The notes under the pieces are model-generated. The model was not told the DNA's origin. It saw only the letters and a program-made list of their open reading frames with translations, and searched no databases. From positions 24,280 through 88,279 of the forward strand of contig JAEUKE010000085.1 in assembly GCA_016794345.1 (NCBI GenBank): a stretch of 64,000 nt of DNA, in the 5' to 3' direction. The stretch comes from Myxococcales bacterium (lineage in GTDB: Bacteria; Myxococcota_A; Polyangia; Polyangiales; Polyangiaceae). The translations under genes were made by a program, and so were the position numbers. Positions 1 to 8,488 of the stretch are shown one piece after another (positions within the stretch are counted from its first letter, which is position 1; each line of letters opens with the position of its first letter).

Positions 1-1
1 C

Positions 2-973
2 CACCGCCACGGCTGTCGAATGATCCTCGCGGTCGGCACGGCCGAGCTCTACGCCGTCGCGCGCGAGGCCTACGGCGGCGCGCGGTCAGGCTTCATCGAC
101 TCCGACACGACGAACCTGGACCTCGCGCGCCACCTCGCCGTTCGTATCGGCTCTCCCCGCGAGGAAGAGGATGACGGGGCCCGCCTCGACGCGGGCCAGA
201 TGATCACCTTCCTCGAGGAGCGGCTGGCCAAGCGACGCCACGCGCCGGACGTGACGTTCGAGATCACCGAGGACATCAGCGCGAAGGTGATCGCCGGCAA
301 GAGACGCGTGCGAATCCGCGCGGACGCGACGTTCGACCCGGAGGAGGCCAGGTCGCTCTACCTGCACGAGGTCGAGACACACGTGTTCACCGCACAGAAC
401 GGCGCCGCGCAGCCCGCGCTGCCGTTCCTCCAGTCGGGAGGGCCTCGGTCGACGCGCACCCAGGAGGGCCTCGCCGTGTTCGCCGAGTTCTACGCGCAGG
501 CCCTCACCCTCCCGAGGCTCAAGCGGCTCGTCGATCGCGTGGAGCTCGTCGCCCTCGCCGAGGAAGGCGCGAGCTTCCTCGATCTCTATCGGTACCTGCT
601 CGACCTCGGCCGGACCGAGCGCGCCGCCTACCTGGACGCGGCGCGCGTCTGCCGCGGGGGCCTCACGACCGGTGGCGCGCCGTTCCCCAAAGACGCCTCG
701 TACCTCTCGGGCTTCGTCGAGGTGTACGATTTCCTCCGGCTCGCGGTCACACACGATCGCGCGGACATCCCGGAGGTGCTCGTGTCGGGTCGCTTCGGCC
801 TGGAGGACGTCGAGGCCCTCCTCGAGCTCCGCCGCACGGGTTTGCTCGAGCCGCCCGCCTTCGCTCCGAGCTGGGTGAGGCGATACAGCGACCTGCTCAC
901 GCACTTCGCCTTCACCTCCTTCTTGACCGAGATCGACCTGCACGTCGTGGCCAAGCGCTACGCCTGGCTCTGA
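2..973 (+). CDS. DUF1704 / MATCAP-like metallopeptidase, 5'-truncated
   Basis: C-terminal part of a flavohemoglobin expression-modulating 'QEGLA motif' protein (DUF1704), a family now linked to tyrosine carboxypeptidases of the MATCAP type. The frame is open to the left window edge, so the real start lies outside; the first internal ATG is at 20. Counting from that ATG, HEVETH at residues 116-121 fits the HExxxH zinc site and TQEGLAVFAE at about 147-156 contains the family signature QEGLA. The family is usually over 400 residues and about 320 are visible here. It ends 4 bp before the convergent lipoprotein gene. The bacterial substrate is unknown; the name should not be read as evidence of a flavohemoglobin link. 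Confidence 0.85.
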   Translation, partial: HRHGCRMILAVGTAELYAVAREAYGGARSGFIDSDTTNLDLARHLAVRIGSPREEEDDGARLDAGQMITFLEERLAKRRHAPDVTFEITEDISAKVIAGKRRVRIRADATFDPEEARSLYLHEVETHVFTAQNGAAQPALPFLQSGGPRSTRTQEGLAVFAEFYAQALTLPRLKRLVDRVELVALAEEGASFLDLYRYLLDLGRTERAAYLDAARVCRGGLTTGGAPFPKDASYLSGFVEVYDFLRLAVTHDRADIPEVLVSGRFGLEDVEALLELRRTGLLEPPAFAPSWVRRYSDLLTHFAFTSFLTEIDLHVVAKRYAWL

Positions 974-977
974 GACA

Positions 978-1604
978 TCACTCGAAGACGATCTCGGCGA
1001 TCGCGACGTCGCCCCAGTGGTTGCGCTTGCCCTCGTCTTTCGTGGACGTGAACCGCACCGCACCGACACCCTCCAGGTTGCGCGGCAGCTCGAACTTGAA
1101 GTCGTGACGCTCGCCAGCCGATTTCTGCGAGAGCGTCGTCACGAGACGCCCCGCCCCGTCGAACACGTCGAGCTGCCCCTCAAGGATGGCGTAGCCGTTG
1201 TAGAAGCTCGGGTCGCGGTTGCCCAGGATCGTGACCGTCCGGAGCGGCCCAGGGTCCGTCAGCTCCACGTACAAGAAGGGCCTGTTGCCCTGCGCCACCG
1301 AGTCGTTGCTGCCCGAATACCAAGAGGTGGTCTCGTCTCCGTCGATGGCGTTGGTCGCCGGCCAACCCGGATAGCTCGAGCTCGATTCGACCCGCAATCG
1401 GGCGCGGAGCGGGAGCTTCGGCTCGGGCGGAGGCGCCTCGGGGGCCTCGTCGGCTCGTGGCTCGGCCGACGCTGACGTGACCACCTCGGCCGGGCGCCGC
1501 TCTGGAGACCTGTCGTCCCTCGACGGCTCCGACTGCGACGAGCAGGCCGTCCCGAGCAGGAGCGCGCCCAGCGCGCGCAGGCCCGGGCGAAGAGGACCGC
1601 TCAT
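978..1604 (-). CDS. Lipoprotein with discoidin (F5/8 type C)-like domain
   Basis: A 208-residue predicted lipoprotein. The signal peptide ends in a lipobox (LLGTAC, Cys21), followed by an acidic/proline-rich linker to about residue 65. The rest resembles a galactose-binding-like beta-sandwich of the discoidin type: SSSYPGWPATNAIDGD followed by TTSWYSG, and the end pattern VRFTSTKDEG. Such domains bind sugars or surfaces; the ligand here is unknown. The ATG at 1604 overlaps the stop of the upstream coiled-coil gene as ATGA, indicating translational coupling. A longer reading of the frame upstream exists, but the lipoprotein signal fixes this start. Confidence 0.8.
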   Translation of the reverse strand: MSGPLRPGLRALGALLLGTACSSQSEPSRDDRSPERRPAEVVTSASAEPRADEAPEAPPPEPKLPLRARLRVESSSSYPGWPATNAIDGDETTSWYSGSNDSVAQGNRPFLYVELTDPGPLRTVTILGNRDPSFYNGYAILEGQLDVFDGAGRLVTTLSQKSAGERHDFKFELPRNLEGVGAVRFTSTKDEGKRNHWGDVAIAEIVFE

Positions 1605-1990
1605 CCGCTCGTGACGCGCGCGAGACGCGCCTCGGCCTCCGCCAGCCGCGCCACGAGCTCGGCCTCGTGCTGCAGCGCGGCCTGGATCACGGACGCGTCG
1701 CGGGCGAGCTCGATCTCGCTGCGAGCCGCGTCTCCACGGAGCAGCTGCTCGAGCCGCTCGCGGGCGGCGCGTGCCTGCTCGAGCGCGCTCGAAAGGCTCC
1801 GGGTGCGCGCCTCGTAGAGGGCCCGCGCGACCTCGGAGCGCCGCGGCGACAAGAGCGCCTCGACCTCCTCCTCGAGCGAGGCGATCCGCGCCGAGGTCGA
1901 TGACTCGAGCGCGACGAGCTGCGCCTCGAGGCTCTTCTTCTCGATCTCGGCGAGGGCAAGCTTGGTGGTCACGCCGTCGAGCACGGTCAT
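1601..1990 (-). CDS. Small coiled-coil protein of unknown function
   Basis: A 129-residue protein, MTVLDGVTTKLALAEIEKKS onward, almost entirely helical with Leu/Ala heptads and many Arg/Glu pairs (SLEEEVEALL, LEQARAARERLEQLL). It has no signal peptide and no recognisable domain. It sits 55 bp downstream of the desaturase gene and overlaps the next lipoprotein start by 4 bp (ATGA), so the three probably form one transcript. An upstream in-frame extension is Arg/Pro-rich and looks non-coding, so the ATG at 1990 was chosen. I do not recognise the family. Confidence 0.6.
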   Translation of the reverse strand: MTVLDGVTTKLALAEIEKKSLEAQLVALESSTSARIASLEEEVEALLSPRRSEVARALYEARTRSLSSALEQARAARERLEQLLRGDAARSEIELARDASVIQAALQHEAELVARLAEAEARLARVTSG

Positions 1991-2045
1991 CGAGAGACCA
2001 TCGTTGCACCCTTCCGGGCGCTTACCAAGGCTTGCGGTACGCGGG

Positions 2046-2840
2046 CTACTCGGCGTCGGCCGGGCTCTCCACGAGCGCCGGAACGGGGCGCTCGGGGTAA
2101 CGCATCTTCTGTTCCTTCTCAATGCGGATGAGGCCGAGGAACGCGAACGCGCGGATGACCCAGTAGGCCGGATCGACCTCCCAGGCGCGCGCCGCGAAGT
2201 TGAGCGACTGGCCGAAGCGGTGGTGGTTGTTCTGGAAGAGCTCGCCCAGGGTCACGAAGTCGAAGGCGAGCGTGTTCTTGCTGCGGTCGTCGACGTCGAA
2301 GTTCCGGTAGCCGTACTTGTGGCCGCACCAGTTCACGATCGCGCCGTGGAGCGGCCCCATGAACCAGTGCAGCGGCAGCAGGAGGAAAAAGGCCCAGTGG
2401 GGGGCGAAGAGGAAATAGGGGATCGAGTAGGCGAACGCGAAGCCGAGCCGAACGAGCCACGAGTCGCCGATCCTCTCCATCGCCGGCCACGTCGGATAAC
2501 CGCCGAGGAAACGCGCCTCCGGCTGGACCGTCCCGCGCCAGAGCCCGGCGTACCGCGTGGCGGTGCGGACATTCATGTCGATGAAGCCCTTCGTCGTGTG
2601 GGGCGAGTGCGGATCACGGTCCGTGTCGCTGAAGGCGTGGTGCTCGCGGTGGAGCAACGCGTAGCCGCGAGGGTTCAGGTAGCTCGAGCCCTGGAACAGC
2701 CACGTGAAGAAGTGGAAGACCTTCTCCATCCGCGGAGACATCGTGAACATCCGGTGGGCGGCGTACCGATGCAGGAAGAAGGTCTGCATGAAGACGCTGA
2801 GCACCCAGTGCGCGACGAAGAACGAGAGGACGATTGTCAC
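2046..2840 (-). CDS. Membrane fatty-acid desaturase
   Basis: A 264-residue integral membrane di-iron desaturase of the acyl-CoA/acyl-lipid type. Three His boxes are visible: HRYAAHR (residues 24-30), HREHH (64-68) and NNHHRFG near residue 214. Hydrophobic stretches lie at the N terminus and around residues 120-150. It is shorter than the roughly 300-residue relatives, mainly at the N terminus, but all metal ligands are kept. It is divergent from a thioesterase-like gene 94 bp away, so the pair may share a promoter region and act in fatty-acid modification. The position of the double bond cannot be read from sequence. Confidence 0.88.
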   Translation of the reverse strand: MTIVLSFFVAHWVLSVFMQTFFLHRYAAHRMFTMSPRMEKVFHFFTWLFQGSSYLNPRGYALLHREHHAFSDTDRDPHSPHTTKGFIDMNVRTATRYAGLWRGTVQPEARFLGGYPTWPAMERIGDSWLVRLGFAFAYSIPYFLFAPHWAFFLLLPLHWFMGPLHGAIVNWCGHKYGYRNFDVDDRSKNTLAFDFVTLGELFQNNHHRFGQSLNFAARAWEVDPAYWVIRAFAFLGLIRIEKEQKMRYPERPVPALVESPADAE

Positions 2841-2934
2841 GGCGCCAGCATGGCGACCGCCGTGTCCGGATAGGGTCAGCCTTCGTCAGGATTCTGTCAT
2901 CTTGGACGGACGACGCACCGTGCTAGGAAGCGTC

Positions 2935-3846
2935 ATGTCGATCCCGCCCGCCCCCGAGGCAGCCGAGTGGACCGAAGCGGAGGCACCGGTCCGCTTCGAG
3001 GACGTGACCCAGGACGGCCGGCTCCAGCTCGACGGAGCGATGCACGCCCTGGGTCGCACCGGGTGGCGGGGCTTCATGCGCTCCCCTTGGGCCAAGCCGC
3101 TCTTCGGCCAGGGAATCGTGCCGATCCTCACCCGCCTGGTCGCGGTGGGCGAAGGCGGTCCGTTCGGCGTGGACCCGGACCTGAAAGCCCGCGGCACCTT
3201 CGCCTTCTCCCACGTGCCCGGCGCTGCGACCGAGGCGAGCGCCGGCTCAGGCGCCCTCCCGGCGCCGAGGATCCTCCTCGGCATGTGGCTGGAGGTCCGC
3301 GCCCCCATCGGCGTGGTCTACGGCGCGCCCCCCGCGCGGGCCGGGGAGCTCGCGGTGGCCGCGCGGGTCTACGCGGAGCACACGCTGACAAGACCGTTTG
3401 CGCCACCCGGGGAGCGGAGGGTCACGCGGGTCGAGGTGCCGGGCCTCGAGCCGGTGCCGGGACCTCCGCGCGAGCGCGTCGTCCCGAGCGACGTGGCCAC
3501 ACCGCCCGCCGGGGCGTCCCTCCTCGATCCACGCCATGTGGAGGACGAGGCGCGCGTCGTCTTCGGCATGGCGCACACGGACTCGAATCAACACGTCAAC
3601 TCGATCGTGTACCTGCGGCTGTTCGAGGAGGCGGCCCTGCGCAGGCTCTTCGTCCACGGCGTGAAGGGCGCCCACCTCGTCAGGCGCGCGCACCTCGCTT
3701 ACGTCAAGCCTTCGTTCGCCGGCGACGTCTCGCGCATCCACCTGCGCGCATACGAACACGAGGGTGTCTTCGGCGCCTTCGGCGCGTTCGTCCCCGAGGG
3801 GCAGAGCCTCGACCGGGCGACTTGTTTCGTCCACGTCGCGTTCTGA
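2935..3846 (+). CDS. Hotdog-fold thioesterase-like protein
   Basis: A 303-residue protein beginning MSIPPAPEAAEW. The C-terminal half contains MAHTDSNQHVNSIVYLRLFE, typical of 4-hydroxybenzoyl-CoA / acyl-ACP thioesterase hotdog folds (Asp/Asn followed by HVNS). The N-terminal half (about 20-140) may be a second, degenerate hotdog, as in acyl-ACP thioesterases of similar length. No signal peptide. It is transcribed divergently from the desaturase, which suggests a lipid role. The ATG at 2935 was preferred over in-frame upstream starts that run through the intergenic region. Substrate unknown. Confidence 0.7.
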   Translation: MSIPPAPEAAEWTEAEAPVRFEDVTQDGRLQLDGAMHALGRTGWRGFMRSPWAKPLFGQGIVPILTRLVAVGEGGPFGVDPDLKARGTFAFSHVPGAATEASAGSGALPAPRILLGMWLEVRAPIGVVYGAPPARAGELAVAARVYAEHTLTRPFAPPGERRVTRVEVPGLEPVPGPPRERVVPSDVATPPAGASLLDPRHVEDEARVVFGMAHTDSNQHVNSIVYLRLFEEAALRRLFVHGVKGAHLVRRAHLAYVKPSFAGDVSRIHLRAYEHEGVFGAFGAFVPEGQSLDRATCFVHVAF

Positions 3847-3867
3847 GCCGGCTCGGAGGCGCGCCCG

Positions 3868-4881
3868 TCAGAAGCGAACGCGGAAGCCGTTCGCCGTCGG
3901 CTCGATCGCGGCGCCTCGAGGCTCCGGCTCGCCGGGGCCGCCGAAGATCATCATGAGCGTCCCCGCGACGACGCCCGCCACGCCGACGCCGAGGCCGGTG
4001 TAAGCGAGGATCTCCGACGTCTTTCCGCTCTGGATGACGTCTTCGTACTTCGGGTCGGTGCACGGGCCGCCGCCGCACTCGTCCTCGAGCGTACCGAGCT
4101 TGTCGTCCGCCTGGACGGTGCCGACGGCGAACAGGACGAAGCCGCCGACACCGAGCGCGGCCACGCCGATGCCGACGCCCCGCACGACGCCGAAACCGCC
4201 GCCTTCCTCTGCTGGCGGCGGGGGCGGAGCGACCGGTCCCACCGGGCCTGGCCCCACCTCGGGCCCCGGGCCGGTCGACTGCCGTTCGAGGGTCACCGCG
4301 AGCGTGGAGCCCGCCTGGACGGTGACCGACTTTTCAATGACGGCTCCGTCAGCACCTTTGGCGGCGACGCGGATCGTGCCCGGCACGACCGTAAATGGGC
4401 TGCCGAGCCGGTCCGACGTCACGACGGCCTCACCGATCGAGACGCTCGCGCCGCTCAGAGACGAGCCGAGCGTGACGATGATCTTGGCGATCTTCGGCTC
4501 CAGGAGGGCCAGCTCAGCGGCGGCGGTGTCCCTCGTCTGCACGTAACGCGGGTCCTTGTCCGCGAGCTCCCGGGCGTCTTTGACGGTCCGCGCCATCTCG
4601 TCGTATGCGCGCGGGAGCTGCCCGGTCTCGCGCAGACAGCGAGCCACGTAGAGGCGCGCGTTGGGGCTGCCTGACTGCTCCGCCGCTCTCTCGAAGAACG
4701 GCAGCGCGGCGGCGGGGTCCTTCGCGTCCCAGAGCTTCCGGCCTTGCTCGAACGACTTGGCCGCCTCCGCGGCCTGATCCGCGCGGACCTCGCGGGCCGG
4801 AAGCGCGACGACGCCGCCGACGCTCGCGGCGACGACGAGCGCCAGGACACGCAGCAGGCGGAGCGAGGAGCGCGCGCTCAC
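3868..4881 (-). CDS. TPR/PEGA-type exported membrane protein
   Basis: A 337-residue protein with an N-terminal signal/anchor (to about residue 34), a TPR-like helical segment (about 38-115, EAAKSFEQGRKLWDAKDPAA), a PEGA-like beta segment (about 130-205, GASVSIGEAVV), a Pro-rich linker and two C-terminal hydrophobic helices (about 230-255 and 290-315) separated by a loop with Cys pairs. This TPR-PEGA-2TM layout is common in myxobacteria and often sits beside Ser/Thr kinase genes, as here: its ATG overlaps the kinase stop (ATGA). A relative with the same layout lies at 51065-51973, also next to a kinase. Possibly an envelope sensor or scaffold; the role is inferred only from context. Confidence 0.7.
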   Translation of the reverse strand: MSARSSLRLLRVLALVVAASVGGVVALPAREVRADQAAEAAKSFEQGRKLWDAKDPAAALPFFERAAEQSGSPNARLYVARCLRETGQLPRAYDEMARTVKDARELADKDPRYVQTRDTAAAELALLEPKIAKIIVTLGSSLSGASVSIGEAVVTSDRLGSPFTVVPGTIRVAAKGADGAVIEKSVTVQAGSTLAVTLERQSTGPGPEVGPGPVGPVAPPPPPAEEGGGFGVVRGVGIGVAALGVGGFVLFAVGTVQADDKLGTLEDECGGGPCTDPKYEDVIQSGKTSEILAYTGLGVGVAGVVAGTLMMIFGGPGEPEPRGAAIEPTANGFRVRF

Positions 4882-6365
4882 AGGCGATCCGGATCGTAGG
4901 AGGTGGCGCCCGGCTTCGGCGCGCCGGGAGGCGGCTTCTTGTTGGCGGGAGCCGTGCTCGCAGGTCCAGGCTTGCCCGCGGGCGGACGCTGGTCCGCGGT
5001 CGCGGGCGCGGCGGCGCTCGCCGACGCCGTCACGAGCGGGGCCGCGCTCGCCTGAGGAGGGGGCGCAGCAGACACGGAGCTGTCAGGATTCGTCGAGCCC
5101 GGCGGGACGACCGCTGCGGCTGCCGCCCCCGCAGGGCTCACGTCCCTCGGGCCTCGTGACTGCAGCGCGAAGACGGCGAGCCCGACCACCACGCCGACCG
5201 CGACGAAACCCGCGATGAGCGGCGCGACGCGACGCGACGACGGAATGGGCGCCGGCTGGGGAGCGCTGAGGGCCGAGCCAGCGGACGTGACCTGCGAGGG
5301 TTGGGTCGGAGAGGACTTGGGCTCTTGCGTGAACGAGACCGCTCCCGAGCCGGAGCCGGTGGGTCGAGAGGGTACGGGCTGGCGACCAGCCGCGGACGCG
5401 GCCCCCTGCTTGAGCGCCGCGAGCTCCTTCGGCTGGATCTTCTGGAACGCGCCTGAGGCCTGCACGAACGCGGCGACGGCACGCGCCGAGGCGATGGAGA
5501 CGCCGGCTCGGTGGGCGGCGTCCTCGATCGCGTCCGAGAACTCCGCGGCGGAGGCGAAGCGCTCCGCGCGCTTGCGGGCGAGCGCCCGCATGCAGACCTG
5601 ATCGATGGGCTCGGGAATGGCCGGATCGATCTGCCGGGGCGTCGCCGGCGCGCCGGCGAGGATGCCCTGCAGAATCGCGCCGTCGTTGTCCGCCTGGAAC
5701 ACCCGACGACCGATGAGCGCCTCCCAGAACACGGCGCCTGCTGCGTAGATGTCGCAGCGCCGATCGAGGTCCTCGCTCATGATCTGCTCGGGCGGCATGT
5801 ACGGGATCTTGCCCTTCACCTGGCCGCCGCGCGTGGACGACAGACGAGACTCGGCGCGCGCCACGCCAAAATCCGTCAGGCGCGCGACACCGTCGGCACC
5901 GAGGAGGATGTTCGCAGGCGTGACGTCGCGGTGGACGAGCGAGAGCGGGTGGCCTTCGTCGTCCGTGAGCTCGTGCGCGCAGTGCAACCCGGCGAGGGTG
6001 TCGATCATCATCCGCAGCACGATGGGGAGCGGGACCGCGCCGGGGAGCCCGCCGGACGCCTTGAGGATCTGATGCAGCGACGCGCCCTCGATGTACTCCA
6101 TGACGAGGAAGAGGCCGTCGGGCGACTCCTCGACGTCGAGCGTGGGCACGACGTTCGGATGCCGGATGCGCGCCGCGAGCCGAGCCTCGTCGAGGAACAT
6201 GGTGACGAACTCCGGCTCGCCACCGATGTGCGCGTGCATGATCTTGATCGCGACCAGCCGCTCGAAGCCGCCGACGCCGAGCAGGCGCCCGAGGTGCACC
6301 GTCGCCATCCCGCCGGCGGCGAGCTGCTTCAGGATCTCGTAGCGACCGCCGAGGACCTTGCCCAC
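4878..6365 (-). CDS. Ser/Thr protein kinase (Hanks type) with C-terminal TM
   Basis: A 495-residue kinase. The catalytic domain covers about 8-285: glycine-rich loop AAGGMATV (17-23), invariant Lys in AIKIM (Lys41), HRDVTPANIL (catalytic loop, 145-154), DFG (165-167) and PPEQ (191-194). The catalytic loop has Thr in place of the usual Lys after HRDV, as in many myxobacterial kinases. A Ser/Pro-rich linker leads to a TM helix near 380-400 and a long Pro/Ala-rich exported tail, so the kinase domain is cytoplasmic. It starts 3 bp after the upstream lipoprotein gene ends and overlaps the TPR/PEGA gene by ATGA. GFERLVAIK matches the second kinase at 51960. Confidence 0.92.
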   Translation of the reverse strand: MGKVLGGRYEILKQLAAGGMATVHLGRLLGVGGFERLVAIKIMHAHIGGEPEFVTMFLDEARLAARIRHPNVVPTLDVEESPDGLFLVMEYIEGASLHQILKASGGLPGAVPLPIVLRMMIDTLAGLHCAHELTDDEGHPLSLVHRDVTPANILLGADGVARLTDFGVARAESRLSSTRGGQVKGKIPYMPPEQIMSEDLDRRCDIYAAGAVFWEALIGRRVFQADNDGAILQGILAGAPATPRQIDPAIPEPIDQVCMRALARKRAERFASAAEFSDAIEDAAHRAGVSIASARAVAAFVQASGAFQKIQPKELAALKQGAASAAGRQPVPSRPTGSGSGAVSFTQEPKSSPTQPSQVTSAGSALSAPQPAPIPSSRRVAPLIAGFVAVGVVVGLAVFALQSRGPRDVSPAGAAAAAVVPPGSTNPDSSVSAAPPPQASAAPLVTASASAAAPATADQRPPAGKPGPASTAPANKKPPPGAPKPGATSYDPDRL

Positions 6366-6368
6366 CGG

Positions 6369-7757
6369 CTACGAGCCCCCGTTGAGGTTGTCGACCGCGA
6401 CGCTCACCGACTCGGCGTTGTCGTCCGCACCGCCCTGGAGCCAAACACGCAGCTGGGTCACGTCGAACGGCGGCGTGCGCTGATCGAACTCCGTGTAGCT
6501 CACGTCGTCGGGCGAGGTCTCGAAGTAGACCTGCCCGCCCTCCTCACGGATGCGCAAGAACCGATCATCGATCGGGTCATGAGGACCGTTCTCGACGGTG
6601 CTCCAGTTCCCATCCACCACCTCGTAGAGGACGAGCTCGCCGTTGCTCACCGAGAGCACCCACGCCGACTCGGTCTCGGGACGGTTCAGCCGGAGGGCGA
6701 ACCAGGCGCCGCTGCCGCTGAGCGCAGGCTCGACCATCTCGACCGTGACGGACGTCCCGGTGAGATCGTAGACGGGAGCCGATCCATAGGCCGAGAAGCT
6801 GTAGGCCATCGGCGTGCAGGTCGCCCGCAGCGTCCCCGAGCTGTCGTCGAACGGGCAGACCGAGTCGTTCCAGCCGCGGTTCCAGAGCGATCCGCGCTGC
6901 GTATCTTCGAAGTCGTCCTTGATCGTCGAGATCGGGCACGGCTTGCTCGTCCCTGGCTCGCCGGAGTAGATCGCCGCCACGTGCACGTCGGCCGACGCGC
7001 CGGTGTCCCCCTTGTACGCGCCCAGGTAGATCGAGGTGTAGGCAGGGTCGAAGACGTCCGAGATGTCGAACGTCTCCCGCTCCATCCAAGAAGCGCCGTC
7101 GTTCGAGATATCGAAGTAGACGAAGTTGTCCTGCTCGCGGAACCGCCAGAAGCGGTACTCGGACGGGGCGAGGGGGTCCGTCGCGAAGGTGAAAAACGAG
7201 CCGTCCTCCTCGTAGCCGTAGAAGATGGTCCCGCCTCCATCGAAGCCGATCTCGAGGTAGTTGTCCGTGTCGCCGGCCACGTTGAACCAGAACACCACGT
7301 CGGGCGGGATCTCGGGCGCGAGCTCGATGATCACGGTGCGGCCGCGGAAATCGAAGCCTGCGGTGGTCTCGATCTGGTTGCCGTATTCGGTCGGAGGCAG
7401 GCTCAGCACGAGCTCACCTCCTTGCCGCAGGTAGTTCGACTCGAGCCCGGAGTATCCCCAGCGCCAGCTCCAGCTCGGATCCTCGAAGTCGTCGTTGAGG
7501 ATATCGATCTTGCCGCAGTCGAGCGGCTGTCCTCCGCCCGTCCCGCCGCCGACGCCCGAGCCGCCCGTCCCGCCTCCGCCCGTCGACATGCTCGTGCCGG
7601 TCGTCATGCTCGCGCCGGTCGTCGTGCCCGTGACGACTCCCGCCGCGCCACCACCGCCTGCCGCGACGGGCTCGTACCGATCCCAATCGCGGCACGCACT
7701 GATCCACGCGATGGCGCAGATCGCTACGCCCACGCTCGGGGCAAGGCGCCGAGGCAT
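6369..7757 (-). CDS. Lipoprotein with two tandem concanavalin-like domains
   Basis: A predicted lipoprotein of about 462 residues. A signal peptide (MPRRLAPSVGVAICAIAW then ISAC) is followed by a Gly/Thr/Ser/Met-rich linker typical of Polyangiaceae surface proteins. Two repeats follow, each opening with DDFED (near residues 100 and 285), with patterns of jelly-roll LamG/DUF1349-like folds (YLEIGFDGG, YFDISNDGASW; YFETSPDDVSY). These could bind carbohydrate. An ATG 8 codons upstream (7781) is also possible. It is the first gene of the lipoprotein-kinase-TPR/PEGA operon (3-bp gap to the kinase), so it may act in the same envelope signalling unit. Confidence 0.75.
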   Translation of the reverse strand: MPRRLAPSVGVAICAIAWISACRDWDRYEPVAAGGGGAAGVVTGTTTGASMTTGTSMSTGGGGTGGSGVGGGTGGGQPLDCGKIDILNDDFEDPSWSWRWGYSGLESNYLRQGGELVLSLPPTEYGNQIETTAGFDFRGRTVIIELAPEIPPDVVFWFNVAGDTDNYLEIGFDGGGTIFYGYEEDGSFFTFATDPLAPSEYRFWRFREQDNFVYFDISNDGASWMERETFDISDVFDPAYTSIYLGAYKGDTGASADVHVAAIYSGEPGTSKPCPISTIKDDFEDTQRGSLWNRGWNDSVCPFDDSSGTLRATCTPMAYSFSAYGSAPVYDLTGTSVTVEMVEPALSGSGAWFALRLNRPETESAWVLSVSNGELVLYEVVDGNWSTVENGPHDPIDDRFLRIREEGGQVYFETSPDDVSYTEFDQRTPPFDVTQLRVWLQGGADDNAESVSVAVDNLNGGS

Positions 7758-7900
7758 CGAGGAAAACGCTATCAGCCGCATCCTTTGCGTGTCCAGCGGC
7801 GGCGCGAAAGCGCGCGCTCACATGCTCCGACATGCGGCCCGTTCGCCACACGCGGCGCGCGCCGAGCGCGCTCGAGGGGGGAGTGCGCCGCGAGTCGGCT

Positions 7901-7921
7901 CACCTGGCATGCGAGGTGAAT
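7901..7921 (+). promoter_or_regulatory. 21-bp near-palindromic element, copy 1
   Basis: CACCTGGC followed by ATGC and GAGGTGAAT. The arms CACCT and AGGTG are inverted. The same element with 19 of 21 identical bases lies at 42882-42902 upstream of ppk2. Here it ends 14 bp before the chosen DUF6496 start. Likely a protein-binding site; the regulator is unknown. Confidence 0.45.
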
Positions 7922-7935
7922 GGCTGCCGCGAGAC

Positions 7936-8397
7936 ATGCCCACTCGATCCACCACGAACAAGGCGAAGCGAGACCTCGCGGAAGGCAAGTCGTCGAGCAC
8001 GGCGGCCGGCGAGTTCGTTCGCGAAGAGATCCACCATGTCCGCGAGGGCAAACACGGCGCGAAGAACACCAAGCAGGCCATCGCCATCGGACTGTCGAAG
8101 GCGCGGCGCGCCGGCGTTCCCGTGAAGCCGGGCCGCAGCGCGAGCGCGCGGACCAAGAAGAAGGCCGCGCAGGACGAGGCCCGCGCCGGCAAGAAGACGA
8201 GCCCGAAGCGGTCGCGCGCGAGCAAGAGCGCGCGCCAGAAGGAGCCACGCAGCGCGGCTTCGCGCGAGGCGCTCTCGCGCCAGGCGAAGTCCTCGGCCGC
8301 GAAGAGGAAGAAGGCGCGCGGCAGGAGCTCGCCGCGTTCGGCGACCAAGCGCGCCACGACCACGCGACAGAAGCGAGCGACGAAGAAGGCGGCCTGA
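7936..8397 (+). CDS. Lys/Arg-rich DUF6496 protein
   Basis: A 153-residue strongly basic protein. Residues about 20-60 (REEIHHVREGKHG, then KQAIAIGLSKARR) match the DUF6496 pattern. The remaining tail is a histone-H1-like run of Lys, Arg, Ser and Ala, suggesting nucleic-acid binding. Function is not established; relatives are often annotated as histone-like or stress proteins. The start at 7936 (MPTRSTTNKAKRD) is preferred; an ATG at 7909 is in frame but falls inside the 21-bp palindromic element. It is convergent with nrdJ, and a strong hairpin separates them. Confidence 0.65.
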   Translation: MPTRSTTNKAKRDLAEGKSSSTAAGEFVREEIHHVREGKHGAKNTKQAIAIGLSKARRAGVPVKPGRSASARTKKKAAQDEARAGKKTSPKRSRASKSARQKEPRSAASREALSRQAKSSAAKRKKARGRSSPRSATKRATTTRQKRATKKAA

Positions 8398-8488
8398 GAA
8401 GGAAGTCGGCGAGCGCGACGGTCGCTCTCAGGCGAGGAGGGTCGCGCTCGTTCGCGGGGACAAGACGCGCAGCCGGGCATGACGGACG

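Noticed and set aside
5511..7919. Plus-strand 802-codon open frame opposite the kinase and lipoprotein genes
   Set aside because: It is antisense to a kinase with all its catalytic motifs; composition is that of a shadow frame.
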